This document shows positions 1 to 12,700 of a stretch of DNA of 64,000 nt, one piece after another. Made by a program: the position numbers and the translations under genes. The first letter of the stretch is position 1. Each line of letters begins with the position of its first letter. Origin of the DNA: Acanthococcus lagerstroemiae (lineage: Eukaryota; Arthropoda; Insecta; Hemiptera; Eriococcidae); contig CM063113.1 in the NCBI GenBank assembly GCA_031841125.1, positions 17,257,312-17,321,311 on the forward strand. Direction: 5' to 3'. A model generated the notes under the pieces. That model was not told where the DNA came from, searched no databases, and saw nothing but the letters and a program-made list of their open reading frames with translations.

Positions 1-194
1 TTTTTGGCTCATCAACGACACCTTTCTCGCACTATGAAGTCTGGGCACTATATTTATGTTGTGACAAAAGAGTAGAGTGGAATAAGGAAAGTTTCTTTTT
101 TGACATTTAACGTCACCTAGCTATAAAAACTGAAATGTGCAAAATTTTAATAAGAAATTTTCACCTCAGTTGGTTTCCTCATAAGCTCGAGATT

Positions 195-300
195 AATGAT
201 GTGGATTAATCGATTATTTGGAAAATCAAAATAATCAAGATTTTTTAATCGATTACTTTCAATTAATCGATTCATTGAGAAGTGATCGATTATTCCTACA
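195..300. repeat. cluster of AATCGATTA-type motifs
   Basis: About five closely spaced copies of a palindromic ATCGATTA-like octamer occur within about 100 bases, in AT-rich sequence with no gene. Such clusters are often seen in the subterminal part of hAT-type MITEs, but no terminal inverted repeats could be delimited here. The assignment is therefore only a repeat cluster of unknown origin. Confidence 0.4.
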
Positions 301-480
301 TTAACACTCGAGATGTAGAAGGTTAGCATATAAAATGAGAAAAATGAAAAGTTTCTGGATTCCAAAAAAATTATCTGGATTTATTTTTTGTGGTTGTTTT
401 GAATCTAATTTCAGAATCTCACTATAAAAATGTTTTCAGTGTTAGGTTATTTCTAATTCTCTCCAAACTCCGTTAAAGAA

Positions 481-2181
481 CAGGGCCGCCAAGAGGATTG
501 CCGGGCCCTGGTGCAAAAATTTATGCGGGTCCCTCTACTTTTTCTTTCAATGTTTCATTAGAATAAGAAATAATTATGTATTTACAGAAAAAAAAAAGAA
601 CAGTCAACAGAACATATTTTTTATTTCATTCAGTTGGGTTACAAAAAAACTTTGCGAGCTTTTTGACTAGCAAAGTCGTCAATAATATCATTAAAATTTA
701 TTTGGCGGGCAAAATCACCTTCAGTTGTCAGCAAGCACAATCCTTTTAACAGAGCTTGTGTCATAGTGACTCGTTGACGATTTTTAACTCTTGCGAGGGT
801 ACTGAATGACTGTTCAGCATTTGCAGCAGAGACAGAGGTAGCGTTAAGGAAAGACGTAGCCCAACGCATATGTTTGGAAAGACAGATGCCAAATTCATTT
901 GTGTAATTTTATTTATCAGCTCTAGGGGAGGTAAAGAAAAAGTATCAAAATTTTCAGGATGAACTTTTTTAAGAAGAATTATTTTATCGACCAAGTGTGA
1001 TGAAACATCACATTGATTGCAAATTTAACAAATTTTTGCTCATACAGCTCAATATATATATAATTCCAGAGAAAACTAAAAGTGTTATGAATTTCTTGAA
1101 CAGCTTTGAAACGATGTGTAACACTGCTAATTACAGAAACTATTATTAAATAAAATACTGAAATTTTAAGGTCATCTTCTGGGGTTAAATTAGGTTTAGG
1201 TATTTGATCTTTTCTGTCTTTCTGTAGGAAGTTGTGAGGTCCATTCCACATTCTCAGCAACCATTATACATTCGTGCAGTATTTCAGCCCAATTATTTCG
1301 TAATTCTTTGAGTTCATCTCTTAAACTTCCAAGATTTTTAACTTCAGCATCAATAGTAGTATTTCTTGCTTGCAGAATAACATTTCGATCATGTATAATT
1401 TTTAAATCTTATGCCATATGGATATGTCCTTAACAAGCATTTGAAAGATACGATATATTTTTTAAAACTTTTTAAATCAGTTATTACTTCAGGTGTATTA
1501 TTAAGCAAAAGAACTTCATCAATGGATTTCACTAAACCAGGAAGGTGAGCTGCGAATGGTTTTACACAGTCAACTCTTGCTGACCACCTAGTTTGAGACA
1601 TTCCATGAAGAGAGCGTGTAAAGTTAGTTTGCAATATTTCCCAGTGCTTTGGACTACTACTGAACAAATTATAGTTTTTCTGAACAACTCCAAAAAAAAA
1701 ATAATTGCATCTGGACAACATTGAACTGCCCCTACTCCGCATAAGTTCAGGAAATGACAGGCACATGGGGAATAAAGAACTAAAGGGTTTAAATTGAGAA
1801 TATGATTTGCACTCCTTTATAGGCTCCACTCATATTTGCTCCATTGTCATACCCATGACCACGACAATCTGAAATAGGGATCTGATGATTTTTCAGAAGT
1901 TCACAAATGAGATTAGCAATTTCTTCGCCCGTCTTTTGATTAAAATCTTCAAAAGTTAAAAATCGTTCTTGAACGGTACACTGAACAGTTAAATGATCGT
2001 AATGTAAATGATAATGTTTGAAAATTTTGTGAATGAAAAGTGAGGTGAGAATGATAATAAAATGGTAAATAGTTAAAAACTTTTTGCTGGCCCTTAATAA
2101 ATGCCAGGGCCCGGTGCAGTATGCTTCGGTTACTCCCCTCCCCATTCTCGTCAGGCCTGCCAATACTATTAAAGAACTCAA
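481..2181 (-). mobile_element. decayed hAT transposase (ZMYM1/TTF-type)
   Basis: Read on the minus strand, fragments follow the usual order of the ZMYM1-like hAT transposase. The N-terminal side at about 2000-1830 has ERFLTFEDFNQKTGEEIA and CRGHGYDNGANMSGAYKG, the core conserved block of this family. A middle block at about 1700-1490 has SQTRWSARVDCVKPFAAHL. The C-terminal hAT dimerisation block at about 860-660 has NAEQSFSTLARVKNRQRV and ends FASQKARKVFL. Frame changes and gaps separate the blocks, and a stop interrupts the middle one, so it is a dead copy. GC-rich ends containing GGGCCCTGG-like words occur near 500 and 2110 and may mark its termini. It lies in what appears to be the first intron of the gene whose exon 1 is at 2421-2524. 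Confidence 0.8.
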
Positions 2182-2420
2182 AGCTTATTAATGATGTTAC
2201 TGGGTACCCTTGAGGATTACCTAATGGTGAAAAAATTTCTTATTGGTATTTCACACTCCTTGTTTTCATACCAAAAGGTACTTCTGGAACTCGACTGAGG
2301 TTAAAAATAAATTAAAGAAAAATTTTTTCACTTCCTGCTATGTGTTGAATAGGTAGGAGCCATAGATCCAGATTATCAACGCTCATTCGTGCAATATTAA
2401 CAATATACATAATAACTTAC

Positions 2421-2524
2421 CTATCCTTTAAGCAGTACACGGACTCTTCCAAGAAATCCTGAGCTTGAGAGTTAGCAAGCACCACACAAAATACAAATAT
2501 TACACTCGTTTTAAAAATTCTCAT
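2421..2524 (-). CDS. first exon of a second hexosaminidase-like gene (partial)
   Basis: An ATG at 2524 (minus) opens 34 codons plus two bases and ends at a strong donor (AG|GTAAGT). The product starts MRIFKTSVIFVFCVVLANSQ, a typical signal peptide, then QDFLEESVYCLKD. This closely parallels exon 1 of the complete hexosaminidase gene at 28004-28101: basic start, hydrophobic core with a CxxV segment, SQ or CQ near the cleavage site, then an acidic stretch ending in YCL. Exon phase is also the same (phase 2). I infer that it begins a tandem paralogue on the same strand whose later exons lie left of the window. No exon 2 was recognised in 1-2420. It could also be an orphaned duplicate exon. Confidence 0.6.
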
Positions 2525-4257
2525 AATTGTATCCGGATTCGGAATTAGAAAAACAGGCATACAATAAAAATTAGCACATTTATAACTTTAAATACTGAAA
2601 CAGCATTTCAAGATATTGTACTTTGATGAGTACTCGACCAACTCAATCATAAGCAGTGCTGCCATATTTTCTGTGTTATTGAATGATTGGATATTAAATC
2701 GTTGCAAGTCGTGGAAGTACCTGTCATCTTTAATCAGCATTCTGTTTCCCTGTGAGCTACTCAAGATATCCAAGTAATTAATTAGGTACTTCGACAACCG
2801 ACAATTTTCTCCGTTTCAATTTATTAATTCACTAATTTTGATATGTTTTTCTTATAAACTCCATATATTATTATTTCAGAAAATTATAATTTTCAACTTT
2901 TCTGTGGGGTGGAGGAGGATAAAACCAGAAAATTTTTGATTTGCAAAGGGTCGTTAAAGAAGTTAGCTAACTCAATTGGTTAAGCTCCTGAAAGCACATT
3001 TTTATTGATTTTTGTAAAGTATAAAAGTTGGTCAGGAATGAACGTGAAAAGTAGAAAGCTAGAAACACGAGAAATGACTTTTTCCCCATTTCAAAAAGCT
3101 ATGGATTACAAAACTGAGAAGGTATCTATGGATTTTAATTTAAATCCGGAATCGGGATCAAAAGGAAAAATACCTTTCGCGTCTTAAAATAAAAATAAAA
3201 TAAATAACATGACCCGAACAGATGCTATAATAAGGTAGGGTACCTAATATCTCCTACTTTTTTGAGAGAGTGAAACCCTAAGAGTAAGATATGGAGAGAT
3301 ATAAAGGAAACCTTCAAGTGCAACATACTTGAGTATTGAAGCAAGCCCTCAACTAGGAGGCTGTCAAGGGGATTCAAGTAAAAAATGCCTAAACTGAATT
3401 TTTAAAAAGTAGTACCCAGCATCGCCCACCACAAAACTTGTCAAAAAATTCGTACTTAATTGTAAAATGTCGTTTATGGTAAGAATACTTGAATATTAAT
3501 ACATGTTGGTCAAACAAGAGGTGCATAATGCATATGTACTTCTTCTTTTTCTTACTATCTTCGAACATGTTTTAGGAGCTTTAAGAAATCCCATTTTACT
3601 CGACATTACAGCCGTAACAGCCTTCTCCATTTTATCCTTATACCGAGTTTTTTAAGTCACAGTGAAAATTCAATTTTCACTGTAATAAAATACGATTATG
3701 ATGTGATAAAATGGAGTGGGCGATATTCGGATAACTTAAAAGCCTAACAAATCGTAAAAAATTTTCATGAACACCCCCTCTAAACAAAATTGCAATTACA
3801 TCATTCGAAAGAACGTTAAATTTTCTTCCCATTCCACATAACGTGATCAAATTAACCGAATTTAATATTTTTCACTACAAAATTAAAGATTCCTGTAAAA
3901 TTTTTGAACTATACAATTTTTTAAAGGAGGAAATTTTTATTTTCTATCATCATTTTTTGACTTATTGATTTTTTGTTACGGAACTCATATGAACCGACTC
4001 CGAGCAACAAAAAATATGATTTTCCACCACCAGATTGCACTACCAGCTATTGAAGTAGACGAATATAAGGCAGGGGTGATATTCGATGTCTTTACCTTAA
4101 TTTATAATGCATCAACAAAGAAGTGCATAGAACATCAATCGTTCAAGCACTGTGCTCCAAAAATAAAAATTCAGTAGTTTTGGATAAGTTCATGTTTTCG
4201 TGTTTTTTTTTTTTTAATTTTGAGAATGAAAAATTTCTTAATGTTTCATTTTCTGTC
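2525..4257. other. intergenic, no gene recognised
   Basis: AT-rich sequence upstream of the second hexosaminidase-like first exon. It should include that gene's promoter, but no convincing core element could be picked out. A 69-codon minus-strand reading frame at 2588-2797 resembles nothing I know. Confidence 0.4.
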
Positions 4258-7200
4258 ATAGGCGGATCCGGGAGGGAGGGTGTCCAATCCTTCGAACTTA
4301 ATTTTGAAATTTAAAAGTACAAAATAACTCGCCACTAGATAGTTTTTATTTAATATTAGTATTATTGTTCATTTTCCCCAAAATGGGAGGCAGCCACCGT
4401 GGGGAAAAAGGCAGTAATACCTACACACCTGTTTCCAAGGAAGAAGAACGGGAAGGAAAATGCGAAGAAGGTCTGAATTTATTGTATTATGATTTCAGGG
4501 GAGATGGTAGGGGAAGACAGGATACAATAGAATTAGGGAAAGTAAGGAAACTGGGAGGAAGACGAAAACAAAGAAACAACGGAAATACCATAATTATTCT
4601 GTGAGGGGGGCAAGAGAGTACAGAGGAGTGGGGGTTTACATCCGAAAACCAATAATGAGAAAAATCAAAGAAATTGGAGGAGTCTCTGAACGGATTTGCT
4701 GCCTCATACTCTCAGTGGAAGAGAAAGTCAATGCATTGATAGTCCAAATACATGCCCCAACAATGGAGGCTAAGGAAGGGGAAAGGGAGAAGTTCTATGT
4801 AAAGCTGGAAGAGCTTTTGGAGCAAAACTAAGAATATTATACAATGGAATGCGGAAATTGGCGGAAACGAGGGAGGGCCGGAAATCTTGGTAAATACTGT
4901 TTAGGAATCAAAAACAGAAATGGAGGAAGACTAATAGAATTTGTATCCCAGCCAAATCTTAAAATAGCAAATACTTTCTACGAAAAAAGACAAGTCAGAA
5001 AATTAGCACGGACATCCCCCGATCGAGAAACCAGAAACGAAACAGACCATATTTTAACAAATGATATGAAGATAATACAAGAAGTTTTCACATTGACTAA
5101 TTTCAACTTTTCATCGGACCCTAGAAATATCGCGAGCAAAGATGAGATGGGGAAGGATAAAATACAACAATTATGAGAAAAAAGAGAAGTTTGCAATTAA
5201 AAATCATCCCAGTGCACAGGTACGACAAATACAAGGAAAGGGTCAAAGAAATTATTGAACGGAGACAAAAAAAAAAAAAAAAAAATGGAAACTTACTGCA
5301 AGGAAATTATAATATCATAGAAGAAGCAATTAAAAAAGGTAACAACGAATATGGGGTGGTTAGCGAAAAAGAAATAGCGGATGATAAACTAACATAAAAC
5401 ACCAAAAAGATAATAGAAAAAAGGGAGCAACTGCAACGGAAAAAAATTTTAGCACCAACGGAGAAAATAAAATTGACAGACTTGAAGAAATTGGCCCGAA
5501 ATTAATGACATGAGAACATTTGATGCAGTCAAAGTGGAAAGCAGTTTCATAGACAATAGATCCACAAAAATAGCAGCAAAAGAATTGAGCAAAGGGAGAA
5601 AGTTGGTATTGAAGGTAGAAAACAAACAATGGGAGGAAATTAAGGACAGGGAGCAAACTGTAGAAGCAGCTACGCAGTTCTATGAAAAACTATGTGACAA
5701 AGAAAATATAAAAGATAAAGAGAAACAAGGGGAGAACAAATAAAATGAAGACGTCGTACCCCAAATATTAAAAAGTGAAGTAAATACGCCCTTAAAAAAA
5801 CCTAAAAAGTAATAAAGCTCTAGGCCCCGATAAAACCAGCGATGAAACGCTAAAAATACTCATGAAAATATTAATAACCCCCTTAACGGAACTATTCTAT
5901 CAAATATTAGAGCAAAAAAAAAGAGATATCAAAACAATGGGAAATAGGGGAAATAATTTTACTTCCTAAAAAAGGAGATAGAAAAAAAGCATAGCAAATT
6001 ACAGACCACTAAGTTTAATACAAAGTTTGAGTAAACTCTTTTCGACCATTGTCAAAAATCGTTTATACAATCAACTAGATGCAAATCAGAGTCGAGAACA
6101 AGCGCGCTTCCGCAGAAATTACTCAACAATGGACCAAATCTTCATAGTTAATCAATTACCTTTTTATGGAAAGTTATGAGAAAACAAGGCGTTGAAGCAA
6201 AATGGATAAATATAGTCAAAAAAATGTACGAAAATGCAAAAGCCTACATAAAAATGGACAAACGAGGACGAGAATTTGCAATTCAAAGGGAAGTACGTCA
6301 AAAGGTGATCCACTATCCCCGAACTTATTCAACTGTATCGTAGAACAGATTTTTAGAAACCTAAATTGGGAACAACGGGGAGTAAAAATAGATGGGGACA
6401 GGACAGGCTACTAAACTTAAGATTTGCGGATGATATTGTAATTTTAACGAAAAGCAAAAAGGAACTCCAAAATATGGCAAACGATCTCATAAACGAAAGA
6501 AAAATAGCAGGATTGTCAATAAATGTGGAAAAAACAAAAATTATAACAAACAAGGAAATGGGGGAATTCAAAATCAAAGGTGGGATAATACAAACAGTAA
6601 GAGAAATTTGAATATTTGGAACAAACAATTTCATTTCAAAATAGGAACAAAAAATAAATATTATAAAGAATCAAGGGAGGGTGGAAAAACTACAAATATA
6701 TTGGGCCGAAAATGAATTCAACAAAGAGAAAATAGCAAAGAAACTGAAATTCAAAATCTGGGAGAGTTGTACCTTACCATCACTAACATATACGGATGTC
6801 AGGCATGGGCGGCAACAAAAGCCAGCGGGGAAAAAATTCAATCCACTCAAAGAGCAATGGAAAGAAGGATCTTAGGAATTAAAAAACTGGACAAAATCAA
6901 AAACACGGAAACCAGGGAAAATCAGGACTGAAGACGTAGGATACACGATCAAAAAGTTAAAAGCAAGATATGCGAGACATGCGAGACATGTAATTCGGCA
7001 AAAAGACAGATGGGAGAGACAAGTTTTAAACTGAACACCAAGGGAAGGGAAGCGAAACAGAGGAAGGCCTCAAACAAGATGGAGAGACGAGATAGTTCAG
7101 AAGTGGGGGCCCAACATGCGAAAGAGAAACACGAGAGAGGAAAAGATGAAAGGGATGTGTAGAGGTATTTGCCCAGAAATGGGCCAATATTGGGGGAATA

Positions 7201-7302
7201 GAGTCCGACCAGAGTTAAATATAAAAGATTTTATTAACCAATATGCTGTAAAAAAAATTTTTCTCAAACCCCCCTTGAGAAAATCCTGAATCTGCCTGTG
7301 TT
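4258..7302 (+). mobile_element. GGCGGATC-ended small element split by a LINE
   Basis: The left end (GGCGGATCCGGGAGGG with a TGTCC word nearby) and the right end (CCCCTTGAGAAAATCCTGAATCTGCC) match the two ends of the intact short element at 7684-7964, which begins GGCGGATCTG and ends CTCCTTGGAAAATGTCTAGATCCGCC. The LINE occupies the space between them. I infer that an older MITE-like element was the landing site of the LINE. Confidence 0.5.
4365..7245 (+). pseudogene. non-LTR retrotransposon (RTE-like), broken ORF
   Basis: Consecutive fragments in shifting plus-strand frames give an endonuclease followed by a reverse transcriptase. The endonuclease part at about 4600-5150 has GVGVYIRK and NRNGGRLIEFVSQPNL, then SPDRETRNETDHIL, the usual end of an APE-type endonuclease. 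The reverse transcriptase at about 6200-6600 has KGDPLSPNLFNCIVEQIFR, then LRFADDIVIL with the catalytic (F)ADD motif, and LSINVEKTKII. A C-terminal tail continues to about 7200. At least six frameshifts or stops and an A-rich linker near 5265-5285 show that it is inactive. Word choice around the catalytic motif fits the RTE clade better than CR1 or Jockey, but that is from memory of the families. Confidence 0.85.
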
Positions 7303-7683
7303 TTCTGTTATTTTTTATTTTTTACTCATTGACAGTCATCAGTATTCCAGCTCCAAACGCAGTGATCCACTCGGCCAGTAAAGTTGAAAAATCTTTAATA
7401 TTTTAAAATAAAGTTAAATCACACATAGTGGCAGAGATATATAGAAAGATGTGTGAAAGGAGTCTCATTCCTTCATTGACTTTTCGGGGCGGGGGGGGGG
7501 GGAGTATTTCGGTAAACTCTGTTTTTCATATCACAAAACTACACAGTGCGTCCCATTAGTTTTAAAACTGTAACTATAGAACGTATAAAAAATTACAAAC
7601 ATCTTTTGGATAAATTCTTTACTCAAAGTACGAGTATTCCTCATTACATTATATACACCCATTCGGTACATTCTTCTAGCCAG

Positions 7684-7964
7684 TGGCGGATCTGTGGGGT
7701 GGGGTGGGGGGTTCGGGGTTCGGACACCCCTTCAGGTCGAAGAAGAAAAAAAAACATTGCGAATTTTGAGTTTTTCTCCTGTTTTTGAGTATCTGCAGCA
7801 CTACAGTTAACAACGTTCATTTTAAAACAATTTAATCACATTATGAAACTTGTCTTCAGAAACTATTTAAAATTACATCCATCCCGTTTTTTTGGGGGGC
7901 GGAGGTGGAAAAAATTTTATTTTCAAAACACCCTCCTTGGAAAATGTCTAGATCCGCCACTGCT
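7684..7964. mobile_element. short TIR element, GGCGGATCT ends
   Basis: A 281-bp element with inverted ends: AGTGGCGGATCT at the left and AGATCCGCCACT at the right, with G-rich sequence just inside the left end. It has no coding capacity. It is the same family as the interrupted copy around the LINE at 4258-7302, and a related but weaker copy may exist at 51625-51775. Confidence 0.65.
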
Positions 7965-7975
7965 TCTTGCTATCT

Positions 7976-8164
7976 CTAAACTCTTGAAAAGTCTTCTCTT
8001 AGAATCATGTTGAATTTCTTTATAGCGTCTTGAATGCTTTCAGTCGAAGCAAAATGGTTTCCTTTCAACTCGATCTTCTGTTTTGGGAAAAGAAAATAGC
8101 AAGAGGGACTAAAATCTGACGAGTACGGAAGGGGGCTGAGCACTGGAACCACTTTTCTGGTCAT
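7976..8164 (-). pseudogene. mariner/Tc1-like transposase C-terminal fragment
   Basis: The minus-strand peptide contains LPYSSDFSPSCYFLFPKQK followed by LKGNHFASTESIQDAIKKF. This is the canonical PPYSPDLxPxDyfLFPklK block of mariner transposases around the third catalytic acidic residue, with the expected downstream helix. The usual catalytic Asp appears replaced (CYF for D[YF]F), and everything N-terminal is missing, so it is inactive. A terminal-repeat-like segment lies immediately outside it at 8200-8306. Confidence 0.75.
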
Positions 8165-8199
8165 AAACTAAATACTGATCGCTACGGTGTGAGCCAGTG

Positions 8200-8306
8200 C
8201 ATTCCTTCAAAGTAAGAGTATGCAAACATATCTACATAGTGTCGGAATAGGTTGCCTGCTTATCAGGTGGAAGGAGGTCATTGCAAAAGAGACACCCTGT
8301 ATAATA
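8200..8306 (-). repeat. solo terminal repeat shared with the 29.3-32.75 kb fold-back
   Basis: About 105 bases, including GTAAGAGTATGCAAACATAT and CTTATCAGGTGGAAGG, match the right end of the large inverted repeat at 32650-32750 and, in reverse complement, its left end at 29290-29390. Its position next to the mariner fragment suggests it is one end of an internally deleted mariner-like element. Confidence 0.7.
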
Positions 8307-8309
8307 ATA

Positions 8310-8738
8310 CTTATAGTCCATGTGTATGAGCCGACCTTCTCAGTAGTAACAGAGGCATTAGAAACCTATCAGACTTGAGTGATAATATCAGGAAACACTA
8401 ACTGCAGATCTGTCATTCATACACCTGATCACAGTTTCGGCGTTATTCATTTCATCGCCTCCCATGTGGAATACGTCGGAAGAGCTCGTTGAACTGTTCG
8501 TGCAATTCCTTCAGCACCTTTATGTACCTTCTGGTTGGCCTGGTTTAGAATACCGCACAGCTAGGAACCGAAGTGCGTCCGCGGCTCGCCTTTGAAGCAG
8601 AGCAGCAGGCCCTTGCGGAAGTGCTGACACCCTTCGCCAGCATGGGCCGGTGTGTCCAACTCGAGAACTACTCTGATTCTGCGATTTCTGATATTCTCGA
8701 CAACAGCTGTGCTGACGTCTGACGGCGTGTATGCCTAC
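8310..8738 (-). pseudogene. dead duplicate of hexosaminidase exon 5
   Basis: The minus-strand translation AYTPSDVSTAVVENIRNRRI, then ELDTPAHAGEGCQHF and LLLCFKGEPRTHF, is a close copy of exon 5 of the gene at 9788-28101 (exon 5 is 22274-22617). An in-frame TAG lies at 8561-8563, a one-base insertion shifts frame shortly after, and the region of the catalytic HMGGDE is out of frame and then hits a stop. Similarity continues into the intron on both sides (to about 8815 upstream), so the copy arose from DNA duplication, not from a processed transcript. An acceptor-like AG is still present. It lies between the complete gene and the exon 1 of the likely paralogue, in the same orientation. Confidence 0.85.
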
Positions 8739-9787
8739 AAACCCCAAAAAGCAAGCAAACGACCGTTTTTCGCATCCTCGATTTGGTTTAACTCACGAGG
8801 GTGAGTCGACATAACGTTAGACTGTGTGGCGGACAGAGCGTTTGTTGGTTCGATCTAACGAAGCTAATTTTAAAAGGGTGTCCCTTCCGGAAACTGATTT
8901 CCAACTCGAGAACAAATACACAGCGGGCGGTAAAACGAATTACGTAAAATTACAACCGTTAATTCGTCTCTACTTGACGAAGACATCGCCGGATTCCCGA
9001 TACCGATATCGATTTGCCGGTATCGTTTTCGTTCAGATATTGCGAGCAGAGCGCATATCCCATACAGCACACACTTGCTACAGTCCGTGTTAATTTGAAT
9101 TTAGTGCTTAGCACTCGCCGGTGAAGGCTAATTGAATTACATGGAAACAAGATAGTATTTCATCGTTCGGCAGTTTGGATTTACCTTTACACGAAATTAT
9201 AACTTAGCTTTTTGAATCTGGTGAAACGAGGTGCGTGGAAATGAAAATACCTTCGGAAACTAATGGGTAGGAAGGAAGAAATATGGGAACATAGTGAGCA
9301 ATAACTACCTTTCCGGAAGGAGGCTGTAATGGCTGATGAGGAATGAATAGACTTCTTGATAATGATCAAAGAGGAAAGAGAAATATGGATAAAGAAAGCA
9401 ACACGCAGTTTTTCACTTTGGAGTATATTGACATGAGAACCAGTAAATGAAGTTTAGAGGCGATGAGTTGATTTATAGGTACTAACTAGCAATAGACGCC
9501 CATATTAGTTGCCCCAACCAATAGCTAGGTATTTGCCATTTCCATCAGAAACCTCTTCGGTTGTCTGAGACTGAGCAACCGTTTGGCAGATGACCGACCA
9601 GAGATCTGTTGCTAAATATTCATTGAAGTTCGACTGCTGACTGATCGAAAGTACTAACTTTACTGAGAGTCGATTCTTGACAGGCTGCCGCAATTAATTA
9701 AGTCACTCCACTGATTAAATAAATTTTCCGTTTTTGAAATTTACAAAACAAAATAATAGCTAATAGTAGAAAATATCACAAAATTAG

Positions 9788-12700
9788 TTAATAACACAAG
9801 CCTTCGTTGTGGTGACACCACAATGGTTCCACCAACTCTGGGGTGATTTTCCTGCTCGCCATTCTCTCCCGTTGGGTGAGGAATCTACTTTCAGCTGCTC
9901 GCCAATCCGTTTCCGGATCTGACCACAGTCGTTCGGCGAGAGCGGCCGCCCGTGGCCATAATCTCGTATCCAGGGAATGCGAATCCGACTGTTCAGACCA
10001 GAGAGTGGCTTCGGCTCCGAGGATCTGTTGCTGTGGATCTGGTGCCTCGATTCGATAAGTGTCATTCAAATTACGGATCAGTTTTTTCGGATCATTCATG
10101 TAGACTTTCTGCCAACCTATGTAAGGCGAGCACCAGTTGTTGCCCTCTCCTATCCAAGCTCCAAACCTGCAAGTATAATATTTGTTGTGTTCTTTAAGAA
10201 CTAATGCACGGTTTTCAGGTATGCTATCAGGTATTGTGATTAAAAGGGCGCTGTTGGCTGTAGAAAACCTTAGATTTAAAGTGGCAGTGTCGTAAGAAGA
10301 GAAATTTTAAATCTAGAAGTCTTGACTGAAAAATAACTCAATACCTCTCTCTCCACGTTTTCGACGATAACTTATAATTACTCGATGTAAGTAGAGGACC
10401 AATGGGTGTTCTAGCGCAGCCACAAATTTCTCAATTTTTCACTCATTTTTTCATCATTTTTAAAAATCTAAAAAGCCATCTAAGTTTCCACAATGAAAAT
10501 TTATCCCTTTTTAAAGCAAAAGTAGACAATTTTCTTTCTATTTCTCGTCAAATCCAATTGTGAGATTTCTGAATTCTTGTATCAAAATTCAATAGTTTTA
10601 ATTTTTTTAGAAGAATTATTGGTGTTATAAAACAACTATTATGAAATACTCTATTCTCTCTCAAATTTTCAAGGTGGTTTCTGTGTATTCTAGTGCAGTT
10701 ATGAGTTTATTAATTTCTCGTTAATTTTTCAACACTTTCAAAAATAAAAAATTCAGTCAAGTTTTCACCAACAATTTTTACAAGGTTTTTAAATAAAAAT
10801 TACAAATGTTTACTTATACAGTGGAACTTCCCGATAACGAACTTCGATGTATATAACGAAATTTTCTATATAAAGAACTTTTTGGCTGGTCCCTTGGAAT
10901 TTCGATTCAAAAACGTTTCTTTATAGCGAAAGAAAATTTCTATATAACGAACTTTTTCTCACCGTTCAGAAGCTCGAATGTTTGAATCACATTGAAAACA
11001 TGTACCGTACTTTCCAGCAATTTCACGCTTGACTAAAATGATAATGAGAACTGCACTGTACATATGTACAAGTGGGCATTTCTTTTCATTAAAAGCTCTC
11101 AATTTCTCGTGTGCATTTCCCCTAATTAATTATACCTACCCTTTATTATTTACATACAGATGCATAAAGTCTACCTTACAGTACTGTACATGTAAGTACA
11201 TACATATGAACTGTACCTAATTTAAAAAAAAAAAACATTTCTATACCACAAAGTTTCTATATAACGAAGTTTTTCTTTGCCCATTGGCGGTTCGTTATAT
11301 ATGGAAGTTCCACTGTATATCCTATCTTGACAGATTCAAAATATCAGCCATGATGCAGTTTATTACAGATTTAGAGACCATTTTCATTTAAATAAAACGA
11401 CCAAGATTTGTTACTGTAAGGGAGGGGCTGTTTGGGAAAGTTTTTCGATGTTTTCTTTTATAACTATAGATCTCGATTGCACGGACAGAGTGTTCCGCGG
11501 TGGCTTGTTCGATTCTCTAAATCTTTGACTTCAATTCTATTTTTTAACTTAAATGGTAACACAAGTGGGTAATGTGGTAGAGGCGACTGAAGATTTGCAA
11601 GAAAATTTCCCGCTATTTGGGAAGTGCATTTAAATACATGTGAAACACAATAAAAATACAGAAAATGCGGAAAAAGTCTGTTAAAAAGTATATGTGTCAC
11701 GAAATTACTAGAAATACATCATAGTGTCGGGTCATCACTGACGTAATACGAATGATAACAATGACTTCTCATGCCTCACCATTGTTCATACGACTGATGC
11801 TGAAACCATAGTGGACTGTTTAATTTGTATTTCGGATGGAACATAGTCGAAATGTACTCACACTTAATCTCTTTACATGATACTGATGTTGGTGCAAAGG
11901 CCATAATTTGGATTTGGACTCACTTCCCTTATAACACAAAACTTTTATGCGACTTCCCAAATAGCCTCATTCGATGTACTTGCAAATATCTCGCGAACTC
12001 CTTTTCTTTTTACATATGATAGAATGTCAACAACAATTCACTTCAGGTTTTATGCCATCAGATTAAACCACTTTTGGAAAGGTCTTCCAAAAAATCAATT
12101 TTTTGTGTGTTCTGATTACGTACTCTGAGATCTTCTCCAAATACCTAGACTTAATCTAGACATAAAACGCATGACAACGGTACACTAAGATGCCCTCTAT
12201 ACAACCCCGCCCTGCATTCAAACTTCTGCGTACCTAGTCTTGTCAGTGCTGCGTTCTTGCAAGAAAAACACGACTTTCTCAAATAGCCCCGTGATTCCCA
12301 AATAGCCCCTCTCTAGGGTATACTGTTTGTTTTGCATGTGATATGTTTTTTACTTGTAAAAATGAACAAGTTTGTTCTCAATTCAGACCGGGTATCCGTT
12401 AGGAATGCTGGTAGTATTAAAAATCCATGAGTTATCACAGGGCATTTCCCATAATTATATAAGTAATTTATTTTCGGTGAATATTCATCCGTATTCTTAG
12501 GATGCATATTTATTATGAATTAATTTTGACAAATGGAGGCATAATACTCATTTGTAGCGGAACATTTTTTATACATATTACTTATTCCATCTGTACCCCA
12601 TGGACAGGAGACCTGTGGGTTAGGCTTCAAGTTTCAACTCTATAATGTATATGTTTGTTCTAGTACTAACTTTTGTATTAGGAGCGCTATAGTATGATCA

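Noticed and set aside
2588..2797. 69-codon minus-strand frame upstream of the second hexosaminidase-like exon
   Set aside because: No similarity to any family I know, and no splice context linking it to the hexosaminidase gene.
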